Assembly (NCBI RefSeq): GCF_003932955.1 | Contig: NZ_QOVY01000017.1 | Location: 1 to 57,456 of the forward strand | From: Chryseobacterium sp. SC28 | Lineage (GTDB): Bacteria > Bacteroidota > Bacteroidia > Flavobacteriales > Weeksellaceae | Direction of reading: 5' to 3' | DNA: 57,456 bases | Shown here: positions 1 through 7,272 of the stretch, piece after piece | Numbering within the stretch: the stretch's first letter is position 1 | How the letters are laid out: every line of letters starts with the position of its first letter | The notes under the pieces: generated by a model | The model's database searches: none | The model's input: the letters and a program-made list of their open reading frames with translations, nothing else | What the model was told of the DNA's origin: nothing | Made by a program: the position numbers and the translations under genes

Positions 1-321
1 GAATTACCTCCAAAATCACATCTTTTACAATGATTCAATATCTCAATTTCTTTGTTTTCAAAAGAAGTTTGAACAAAATTAAAATGAATTTATCCTAAAT
101 GCACAACAGGTTTATTTTTTAGTTTAATAGTAAGATAGGAAGAGTCCGTTTTGGTCATTAAACAAAGTAAAAGATATTTACAATTTAACATAATATAAAT
201 TATAGGACTTTTTGTAAATCTTCTTTCGCTTGCTTTTCAGAGTATAATCATAGTATAAATTACTTCTAAAATAATATGGTACAATATTTTCTAAACAGAC
301 TTATATCAATTACACTGAATT
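1..321. other. Non-coding leader at the window edge
   Basis: This stretch is very AT-rich and I see no convincing reading frame on either strand. It contains no clear TAnnTTTG box close to the next gene and no strong hairpin. It may hold the promoter of the lipoprotein gene that follows, but I cannot point to a site. Confidence 0.4.
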
Positions 322-840
322 ATGAAAAATGCTTTTTTTATTTGGTCTGCAGCATTTCTGCTAATCTCTTCGTGCGACAAAAACGACGGCAAGCAGAGAA
401 ATGTCGAAAATAGAAAACCTGATACGCTTGCGGTCTCCGAAGACCCCAATCCTATTCCTGAACAAGAAAATGTAGATTACTGCTATCTGAGCGCGGTTGG
501 TAAGGATTCGGTTTTCCTGTCTTATAAAGTACAAGATGGAAAAGTCCGCGGCAAACTCAAATACAAAAATTTTGAAAAAGACTCTAATAGCGGCATTATC
601 ACAGGAAAAATAACAGGTGACACCCTGAAAGTTAATTACAAATTTGCATCTGAAGGCGTCATAAGCGAAAGAGAAATCTATTTCTTGCAGGACAGTGGCG
701 TTTTGCTGGAAGGAATTGGCGACTACGCAGATCCCAATGCTGCGAAGAAGGTCTATTCGTCTCCAAAAGCCATTAATTTTACCAAAGGACAAAGGCTAGC
801 TCCCGCGGACTGCAAAACGATAGAACCCAAACTAAAATAA
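322..840 (+). CDS. Hypothetical lipoprotein
   Basis: A 172-residue protein of unknown function. It begins with a short hydrophobic signal followed by a lipobox-like ISSC, so Cys18 is the probable lipidation site and the protein should be anchored to a membrane facing the periplasm or the surface. The rest is hydrophilic, with beta-rich segments such as VFLSYKVQDGKVRGKLKY, and has no catalytic motif that I recognise. This pattern is common among small uncharacterised flavobacterial lipoproteins. It stands alone and converges on the glucan locus; its stop codon lies just before a hairpin that works better as terminator for the opposite strand. The lipoprotein nature is well supported by sequence; the function is open. 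Confidence 0.75.
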   Translation: MKNAFFIWSAAFLLISSCDKNDGKQRNVENRKPDTLAVSEDPNPIPEQENVDYCYLSAVGKDSVFLSYKVQDGKVRGKLKYKNFEKDSNSGIITGKITGDTLKVNYKFASEGVISEREIYFLQDSGVLLEGIGDYADPNAAKKVYSSPKAINFTKGQRLAPADCKTIEPKLK

Positions 841-843
841 AAA

Positions 844-870
844 AACAGCAGCTCCAAAAAAGCTGCTGTT
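844..870 (-). terminator. Rho-independent terminator of the glucan locus
   Basis: A perfect 10-bp stem (AACAGCAGCT at 844-853 with AGCTGCTGTT at 861-870) is followed on the minus strand by a run of T. It lies 20 bp beyond the stop of the last glycoside hydrolase gene and so should end the minus-strand operon. The hairpin could also end the convergent lipoprotein transcript, though the T tract on that side is poor. Confidence 0.8.
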
Positions 871-890
871 CCAATGAAAATAATATATAA

Positions 891-2330
891 CTATAAAATG
901 ATAGTCTGAATAGAATGTGCCGGTGCAGCGAGCTTTGCAGCTTTTCCCTCGATCCAGAGATAGAAATCGGTATCCGCATTTTTTTCGTTCATGACGATGA
1001 CTGCGATTTCGCCATTTTCGTTTAAGAAACTGGTCGTCAGCAGGGAATCATTATTGGTGGATGTGCCGATGCGTTGCGCATTGGGTTTCACATATTTGGA
1101 AATTTGTCCGATGTAATAATATTCATAGGTATAGTGCAATTCTTGAGTCCTCGAATCATAAATCACAGGCGCAAAACAGAAATTGCCGACGTGATTGGGA
1201 CCGCCTCTTTCGTCCAACAGAATATTCCAATCGGTCCAAGCCGACGTTCCCTTGTTGAAATCGTTGATCATATTGCGTCCGTACAATTCCCCCAGGCTGA
1301 CGTCATAGATTTTTGAAAAATCGAAGTTTTCCTTGCAACCTTCTGTAAAGATGAGAAATTTATCAGGAAATGCCCTACTCGTTTCGGACACATTATCAAA
1401 TAGTTGAGAGTTATTGTGCCACGTTTCGTACCAATGATAGCCGATGCCCGAAGCGTACTTTGCGGTTTCCGGATCTTGTAAAGTTGTGGTAGCCCGCTGG
1501 AACATCAGGTCTCTGTTGTGATCCCAAATAATCACTTTTTTGTCTTTATAATGATTCGTCCAAAGTGTTGGGCCGAGGTTTTCTTTCAAGAATTTAGCCT
1601 CCTCATCTGCCGTATATAAGCAGGATTCCCAAGTTTGTGTGGCCATCGGTTCGTTTTGAATGGTCAGTCCCCAAACCGGAATGTTTCTTTTTTCATACGC
1701 TTGAATGAATTTAACATAATAATTGGCCCAAGTCTGGTAGTATTTCTCCAATAATTTTCCGCCTTTCAGCATATCATTATTAGATTTCATCCAAGCCGGT
1801 GGGCTCCACGGACTGAAATAAAATTTGAAATCCTTCGGATCGATGGCCTTTTGTGCCAATTGGATCAATGGAATTTTGTACTTTTCGTCGTGCCTTACGT
1901 TGAAGGAACTCAGCGATTGATCTTGATCGTCTACGTAGGTGTAACTATCGCTGGAGAAGTCGCAGGAGTTCATATTGGTTCGGATCAGGTTGTACCCTAT
2001 CCCCGATTTTCCATAATACGATTCGATGAATTCTTTCTGCTTTGCTTCCGGAATTTTGGCAAAGACTTCTGCAGAGGCATCCGTGATAGCGCCTCCAATA
2101 CCTATTAATTTTTGGTATTTGAAGTCCGGATCCACAAAAATGCAGACGTCGGTTTCCTTGGGCTGAGGAAGGTCTTTGAAAACGGCGTTCGCCTTTCGGG
2201 TCAGTTTTTCGTGGCTTTTGGCGGAAGTCATAATCACTCTTCCCTCCTTCATCCCCTTGTTCCAGTAATTCTGCGCGCTTAGGTTTACTGCAAGTGATAA
2301 AGCAACAAATAAAACAATGGTCTTTTTCAT
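891..2330 (-). CDS. GH30 family endo-beta-1,6-glucanase-like glycoside hydrolase
   Basis: A 479-residue secreted glycoside hydrolase of family 30. It has a signal peptide ending near residue 20 (NLSAQ), then a TIM-barrel with the family marks: the acid/base Glu227 in QNEP and the nucleophile Glu330 in FTEGC, plus the barrel motif FSPWSPPAWMK around 172-182. A short C-terminal beta domain ends in a segment (SIQTIIL) usual for this family. Members of the GH30 group found in Bacteroidetes glucan loci cut beta-1,6-glucan, which fits the neighbouring GH16 and the second GH30; glucosylceramide is a less likely substrate here. It is the last gene of the locus, 45 bp after the GH16 gene. It lacks a lipobox, so unlike its partner it may be free in the periplasm. 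Family assignment is firm; linkage specificity is inferred. Confidence 0.88.
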   Translation of the reverse strand: MKKTIVLFVALSLAVNLSAQNYWNKGMKEGRVIMTSAKSHEKLTRKANAVFKDLPQPKETDVCIFVDPDFKYQKLIGIGGAITDASAEVFAKIPEAKQKEFIESYYGKSGIGYNLIRTNMNSCDFSSDSYTYVDDQDQSLSSFNVRHDEKYKIPLIQLAQKAIDPKDFKFYFSPWSPPAWMKSNNDMLKGGKLLEKYYQTWANYYVKFIQAYEKRNIPVWGLTIQNEPMATQTWESCLYTADEEAKFLKENLGPTLWTNHYKDKKVIIWDHNRDLMFQRATTTLQDPETAKYASGIGYHWYETWHNNSQLFDNVSETSRAFPDKFLIFTEGCKENFDFSKIYDVSLGELYGRNMINDFNKGTSAWTDWNILLDERGGPNHVGNFCFAPVIYDSRTQELHYTYEYYYIGQISKYVKPNAQRIGTSTNNDSLLTTSFLNENGEIAVIVMNEKNADTDFYLWIEGKAAKLAAPAHSIQTIIL

Positions 2331-2375
2331 TTTTGTAAAGATGTTGGATGCTGAATTTCAACATCATTATTTTAG

Positions 2376-3176
2376 TTATTTCTTATAAATTCTGACGTAA
2401 TCTATCAAAAATTTCTGCGGATATATCGAGTCATCTACACCCTCTTTTCCGCCCCAGTTCCCTCCTACTGCCTGATTTAGAATCAAATAAAAAGGCTGAT
2501 CAAAAGGCCACGCTTCGTAGGCTGTTTCAGATTTTATATAAGTGAAATATTTTTGGTTATCTACAAACATTTCGATTTTTTCGGGCGTCCAGTCGGCTCT
2601 GTAAACGTGGAAATTTTCGGTGGCATCTTTGATGATGATGGTATCCGTCTTCTGCGTTCCGGTCACGTGATTATATTTTTTGGTATGCACCGATCCGTGT
2701 ACAAATCCTTCGTTGTAGCCCACGTGCTCCATAATATCAATTTCGCCGTCGTCCGGCCATTTTTTCATATTCTTGCTCAGCATCCAGATAGCAGGCCAAG
2801 TTCCCTTCCCTTTCGGCAGTTTTGCACGAACCTCGATAGTGCCGTACTGAAATGGAAATGTATTTTTGGTGGTTAATTTTGCCGAAGTATAATGGTTGTT
2901 TTCCCATTTTTCCTTCCGCGCTTCGATGATCAAATGACCCGCTTCTACCCTTGCATTTTCTGTTCTATTTTTTGTATAGAACTGAAGTTCATTATTTCCG
3001 AAACCATCGCCTCCTACTTCACATTCCCATTTTGATGGATTTGGTAAACCCTGGTAATTGAATTCGTCTTGAAAAACGAGTTGACCTTTTCCCGCATTTT
3101 TCTCATTAAGGCAGGAAATACCTATCAATAAAGTCAAAGAAAAAAGCGTCGAAAATTTTATATTGCTAAAGTTCAT
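2376..3176 (-). CDS. GH16 family beta-glucanase (laminarinase-like) lipoprotein
   Basis: A 266-residue endo-acting glucanase of family GH16. A signal sequence ends in the lipobox GISC, giving lipidated Cys22. The catalytic signature GEIDIME spans residues 144-150, with nucleophile Glu145, helper Asp147 and acid/base Glu150; the extra methionine between Asp and the second Glu is the beta-bulge form typical of laminarinases rather than lichenases. The tryptophan-rich segment GTWPAIWML just before it lines the substrate cleft. The expected reaction is endo-hydrolysis of beta-1,3 (or mixed 1,3/1,4) glucan. It lies between two GH30 genes in the same direction, 45 bp before one and 31 bp after the other, so the three enzymes are probably co-transcribed and act together on a branched beta-1,3/1,6 glucan. 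Confidence 0.9.
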   Translation of the reverse strand: MNFSNIKFSTLFSLTLLIGISCLNEKNAGKGQLVFQDEFNYQGLPNPSKWECEVGGDGFGNNELQFYTKNRTENARVEAGHLIIEARKEKWENNHYTSAKLTTKNTFPFQYGTIEVRAKLPKGKGTWPAIWMLSKNMKKWPDDGEIDIMEHVGYNEGFVHGSVHTKKYNHVTGTQKTDTIIIKDATENFHVYRADWTPEKIEMFVDNQKYFTYIKSETAYEAWPFDQPFYLILNQAVGGNWGGKEGVDDSIYPQKFLIDYVRIYKK

Positions 3177-3207
3177 AATGATGATTCATAATTACAATCT
3201 TGCAAAA

Positions 3208-4671
3208 TTAAAAAACAAAGGTGGCGACCGATTGCGCCGGTAAAGTTGCCGGAGCAGATTTACCATTAAATTTAATGTTGAAATTCTCTATGGAACTTCC
3301 CTCGTTTAGGACAATCAAAGTGGTCTTGCCGTCCGGCGTCGCGAAGGCTACGGAGCTTAGATTTCCAGGTTGCGTGGAAGCAATTCTCTGCGAATTTTGA
3401 GGAACAAACTTGGATGCGTGCGCAATGATATAATAGGCCACATTCTTTGTGAAAGCTTCGCTCGTAGTAATCGTGATAGCGCCTTTGCACTGCGTACAAC
3501 CGCCCTCTGTATGCGGATTGAAGCCGGGATCATTGGCAAGATTCCATTCGAGTGCCACCCTGCTCCAGTTTCGCATAGAACCGATTATTACATTTTTTAA
3601 ATGCCAAATCAAATCGCCTGAAAATGATGATGTTGAGCCCGTCCACTGTTCGGTAAAATAGAGGTTTTTGCTGGGATAAGCTGCGTGAACGTTGCTCAGT
3701 ACAGAAATATTGCCCGCATAGAGATGGAAAGCAGAACCATCGACATATTTTGCGGCATCGGCATCGGCTAAGATTTCCATTGGATATTCCGGTTTGTCGC
3801 AGTTGTGATCGTAGATGACAATCTTTGTTGCGATATTGGCTGCGAGAAAAGCCGGACCCAGATTGTTTTTGATAAAATTTGCCTGCTCGGGAGCTGTCAT
3901 CAGCATACTGGGATTATTCCCCGGGTGCAAAGGCTCATTCTGCGGCGTGATGGCATCAATGGTGATTCCTTGTGCTTTCATTCCCTGAATGTATTTTACA
4001 AAATATTGCGCATAAACATTATAATATTGGGGCAATAGACTGCCTCCAATAGACTTCTCGTTATCCTTCATCCACACAGGTGGAGACCAAGGTGTTGCGA
4101 TAATTTTGATATGGGGATTGATTGTTAATATTTTTTTTAGCATATCAATCAAATCCTGATCTTTCGCCAACGAAAAATGAGATAGAGAAACATCGGTTTG
4201 TCCCGGCGGCATATCATCGTACGAAAAAACGCTACTGTTGAGATCCGACGCGCCTATGCTTAGTCTGAGATAGCTGACACCAATCGCATTGTCTTTTGTG
4301 GAAAAAAGATCTTGCAATAGTTCCTCCTTCTTAGCCGGAGATAATTGGTTGATAACCTGCACACTTCCGCCTGTGAGCGTATAGCCAAAGCCGTCGATGG
4401 TCTGATATTTTTGGGAGGCATCTACTTCCAGGACTTGATAATTATTGGAAGCATTGCTAAAAAAGATATCGGGTTGCTTCTGAAATTTTACAGATTCGTC
4501 TGCTTTTGTAAGCCAAAAGCTGGCAGAAGTAAAATTGTCGTTCCCGCCGGTTGGAGGTGTCGTGGGACCGGGTTCGTCCACCGTGCTGCTTTGGCAAAAC
4601 AAAAGTGAAAAAATGGTCAAACCGAAGAACAATGTTTTGTTGCGAAAAATATTATTGGATTTATAATACAT
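3208..4671 (-). CDS. GH30 family glycoside hydrolase, lipoprotein
   Basis: A 487-residue second GH30 enzyme, only distantly similar to the one downstream. The N-terminus is a signal sequence with a cysteine at position 26 (LLFC) followed by a Pro/Thr-rich linker (PGPTTPPTGG), which suggests a surface lipoprotein. Barrel motifs include DGFGYTLTGG at 93-102, TPWSPPVWMK at 193-202, the acid/base Glu246 in PQNEP and the nucleophile Glu341 in FTEQW. A cysteine pair near residues 412-415 (GGCTQCKG) might form a disulfide. The usual role in this context is endo-beta-1,6-glucanase on the cell surface. The gene follows a terminator hairpin that separates it from the susCD part, so the hydrolase genes may depend on read-through or their own promoter. 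Confidence 0.88.
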   Translation of the reverse strand: MYYKSNNIFRNKTLFFGLTIFSLLFCQSSTVDEPGPTTPPTGGNDNFTSASFWLTKADESVKFQKQPDIFFSNASNNYQVLEVDASQKYQTIDGFGYTLTGGSVQVINQLSPAKKEELLQDLFSTKDNAIGVSYLRLSIGASDLNSSVFSYDDMPPGQTDVSLSHFSLAKDQDLIDMLKKILTINPHIKIIATPWSPPVWMKDNEKSIGGSLLPQYYNVYAQYFVKYIQGMKAQGITIDAITPQNEPLHPGNNPSMLMTAPEQANFIKNNLGPAFLAANIATKIVIYDHNCDKPEYPMEILADADAAKYVDGSAFHLYAGNISVLSNVHAAYPSKNLYFTEQWTGSTSSFSGDLIWHLKNVIIGSMRNWSRVALEWNLANDPGFNPHTEGGCTQCKGAITITTSEAFTKNVAYYIIAHASKFVPQNSQRIASTQPGNLSSVAFATPDGKTTLIVLNEGSSIENFNIKFNGKSAPATLPAQSVATFVF

Positions 4672-4791
4672 TTTGAAGGTGTTTAAATGTCAGGTAACAT
4701 CGAAATCAGAAAAGCTCAGTAGAAATTTATTAATTTTCCACAAGCCTTTCGTCAAAAAAAATGAATTTGAATTGAAAATAAGAAAAAAAAC

Positions 4792-4818
4792 GAAAGAGGT
4801 TTTTTGAGGACCTCTTTC
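4792..4818 (-). terminator. Hairpin between the susCD part and the hydrolase genes
   Basis: A perfect 9-bp stem (GAAAGAGGT with ACCTCTTTC) is followed on the minus strand by eight T residues. It lies 26 bp after the stop of the PKD lipoprotein gene. It should end or attenuate the susC-susD-lipoprotein transcript before the three glycoside hydrolase genes, lowering their level relative to the transporter. Confidence 0.78.
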
Positions 4819-4844
4819 ACCCTAAGAAATATAATATGAAAAAA

Positions 4845-5726
4845 CTAATTGGTTCCTCGGAATTCTACGTTGGTAATAGAAATGCCGTCCTTCATGTCTG
4901 CTCCGCCACCTCTGATTCCCAGATAAACTGTACCATTTTGTGTAGCTGTGAAAATGCCAGAATTTTTACTCGGATTCACGGCACCTATTATAGAGATCTT
5001 GCCTGAAAATGGCTCTTTACCACTTCCGTCCCAAGTATTGATGCTTCGGTAAACAGTGCCATCTCCGTTGTAATCTGATCCCGGAATCGGCACATTGTAG
5101 CCGCAATAGACCTCAAACCAAGTATCTACACAGCCCGAGGTAGAGCTTGCTACCATATCAATATTATATTTTCTGCCGGCCACCACCTGAATAGCCTGAT
5201 AAATACCTTGGCCTGCAGAGTCGGTTGCCGTGAGTGTGGCCTTACCAAATGGGTCATTTCCAGATGGTCCTGTGAAAACCCATTGTGCTCCCGGACCCGT
5301 ATTATTGATGGTCCATTTGCTCCAATCTGCCGCATCTAGAAATTTGCCGCCCTGGACTAGGTTACCTGCAACAGGATCAGGCACTGCAACTGTTACTGTT
5401 TGAGATGCCGTGCCTCCAACGATACCACCTTGCCCAATAGCCTGATGCTGAACCTGATAGACGCCGGCATCAGGTAGAAAGATGTCCTCTACCATTTTTC
5501 CGTTATAAAAACCCGATCCATCTCCCAAGTTCCATCGGGAAACTAAATAAGATTGGTCTTTGGCGGTAAGTTTATAATGATTTGCCGATGTTTCTGCTAC
5601 CGTGAAGGCAGCATCCAGATTTCCCGGCGCAAGGCCATTGCCATCGCCATCTACACTATCGGGAACACATGATAGTGCAGATAATGATAATCCTAAGAAA
5701 AGGATCTGCTTTAAATTTATATTCAT
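4845..5726 (-). CDS. PKD-domain surface glycan-binding lipoprotein (SusE-position)
   Basis: A 293-residue lipoprotein with lipobox LSALSC (Cys20). Residues about 37-115 look like a PKD/Ig-like fold: the segment VSRWNLGDGSGFYNG matches the WxFGDG-type motif of PKD domains. Residues about 125-290 form a carbohydrate-binding-like beta sandwich with many aromatic residues (for example AADWSKWTINNTGPGAQW is at its start). No catalytic residues are evident. Its place directly after susD is the usual place of a surface glycan-binding protein, which holds the polysaccharide for the SusCD importer. It lies 11 bp from susD and ends at a terminator. The binding role is inferred from position and fold; no ligand can be read from sequence. 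Confidence 0.8.
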   Translation of the reverse strand: MNINLKQILFLGLSLSALSCVPDSVDGDGNGLAPGNLDAAFTVAETSANHYKLTAKDQSYLVSRWNLGDGSGFYNGKMVEDIFLPDAGVYQVQHQAIGQGGIVGGTASQTVTVAVPDPVAGNLVQGGKFLDAADWSKWTINNTGPGAQWVFTGPSGNDPFGKATLTATDSAGQGIYQAIQVVAGRKYNIDMVASSTSGCVDTWFEVYCGYNVPIPGSDYNGDGTVYRSINTWDGSGKEPFSGKISIIGAVNPSKNSGIFTATQNGTVYLGIRGGGADMKDGISITNVEFRGTN

Positions 5727-5737
5727 AATAGTAGTAT

Positions 5738-7261
5738 TTAATAGTTTGGATTCTGTTTTATGGAAGTGTTAGCAAGTTCGTTGATAGGAATAGGCAATAT
5801 TTCATTTTTGCCGGCGGTAAATCCTCTTGGACCTAATTTTGCAGGGGCATCTCCCCATCTTACCAAATCAAACCAACGATGTCCTTCCCCTGCTAGTTCT
5901 TTTCTTCTTTCGTCTTTGATGGCCTGCATCGATACCGGAACGGATGGCAAGCCCACTCTGGAGCGAACCGCATCTAACAAAGCTTGAGCCCTGGCACCCG
6001 TGCCACCTAATGCCTCAGCTTCCATCAAGTAGGAATCTGCTAATCTTATTAAAATATAGTTTTGACGAAAGTTAAGTTCTGTGGGGCCCGGCAAAGTAGA
6101 TATATCGGCGGTGTATGGCAGATATTTTTTCAGAAAATATCCTGTATCTTTATAGGCCGGCGTATAAGTAATTAAACTGTCTTGCACTAATTGTTTGGCA
6201 TTAAAAACCGTGGAATTAGCACGCGGATCGTTTTGGAAAGCATTAAACAAATCCTCCGTCATAGGATTGAATGCCCAACCCGAAAACATAGCCGGTGCGT
6301 CATCTGCTATTTTGTTGTAGGATCTTAAGCCTGTCATAATACAAACAGAATTTCCTTCATCTCTGCCGGATCCCCAAAAGCCCCAATCGTTAAGTGATTC
6401 ATTGGTATGCATTACTTCAACAATGGCTTCGGTAGTAAATTTGTTATCCACTTTCCAAAGATCTGCATAGTTGGCTACTAATTTGTAACCATATTGGCTT
6501 ACTTGTCCCGGTGTACCATTGACTTGTGAAAGTTGTTCGGCGGCAAGATTCATCTTATTGTCGTACAGATAGATTTTTCCAAGTATGGCTCTTGCAGACC
6601 CTTGGGTCATTCTTCCTCTATCAACGCCCGAAACGGTCATCGGCAAAGCGTCTATAGAAGACAGAATGTCTTGTTCTATCTGTTCATAGACTGCTTCCGG
6701 AGCTGCTTGCGGAATATGGTAGTAGTCATCGCTTGCTTTGACGGGTTCTAAAATCAAGGGAATATTTTTGAACATTCTCAATAATTCAAAATAATAGAGC
6801 GATCTCAAGACTTTAGATTCGGCTATGAACCTTTTTTTGATGTCCTCCGAGATATTAGCATCAGGCACTTTTTGTATGATGATGTTGGCTCTGGCGATTC
6901 CTTGATAAAAATCATTCCAATAGCTTCCCGGCATAATCGTGGAATTGATGGTGTAATTTGAAAAGCCCTGAATGCCCGCTCCATCTGACGAACTCCCACC
7001 TCCGGAATAAAAATCGTCTGACGCGGCATTAAAAAAAGTCACCATATTTTCAAAACCGCCTGCATACTTTCTCATCACATCGTAGGTTGCTACGACACCG
7101 CTAAAACATTCGGCTTCTGTTTTGTAATAATTATTGGTATCAAAAGCTCCCAAATTCTGTACGTCCTCAAGATTGGAATCGCTGCAAGACACAAAGCCCA
7201 TAATACCTGCACTAATCAATGCTATGCTGATGTACTTAGTTAAATATTTTTTATTTTTCAT
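5738..7261 (-). CDS. susD: SusD/RagB family nutrient-binding outer membrane lipoprotein
   Basis: A 507-residue SusD homolog. The signal sequence ends in the lipobox FVSC with Cys26. The N-terminal half holds the TPR-like helices of the family (for example FIAESKVLRSLYYFELLRMF near 140-160), and the C-terminus carries the conserved signature ERRKELAGEGHRWFDLVRWG followed by the typical ending LPIPINELANTSIKQNPNY. The protein sits as a lid on the SusC channel at the cell surface and captures the glycan. It lies 11 bp after susC and 11 bp before the PKD lipoprotein gene, so these form one transcription unit. Identification is secure; the ligand, probably a beta-glucan oligosaccharide, is inferred from the hydrolases. 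Confidence 0.95.
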   Translation of the reverse strand: MKNKKYLTKYISIALISAGIMGFVSCSDSNLEDVQNLGAFDTNNYYKTEAECFSGVVATYDVMRKYAGGFENMVTFFNAASDDFYSGGGSSSDGAGIQGFSNYTINSTIMPGSYWNDFYQGIARANIIIQKVPDANISEDIKKRFIAESKVLRSLYYFELLRMFKNIPLILEPVKASDDYYHIPQAAPEAVYEQIEQDILSSIDALPMTVSGVDRGRMTQGSARAILGKIYLYDNKMNLAAEQLSQVNGTPGQVSQYGYKLVANYADLWKVDNKFTTEAIVEVMHTNESLNDWGFWGSGRDEGNSVCIMTGLRSYNKIADDAPAMFSGWAFNPMTEDLFNAFQNDPRANSTVFNAKQLVQDSLITYTPAYKDTGYFLKKYLPYTADISTLPGPTELNFRQNYILIRLADSYLMEAEALGGTGARAQALLDAVRSRVGLPSVPVSMQAIKDERRKELAGEGHRWFDLVRWGDAPAKLGPRGFTAGKNEILPIPINELANTSIKQNPNY

Positions 7262-7272
7262 TTTTTTAAGTA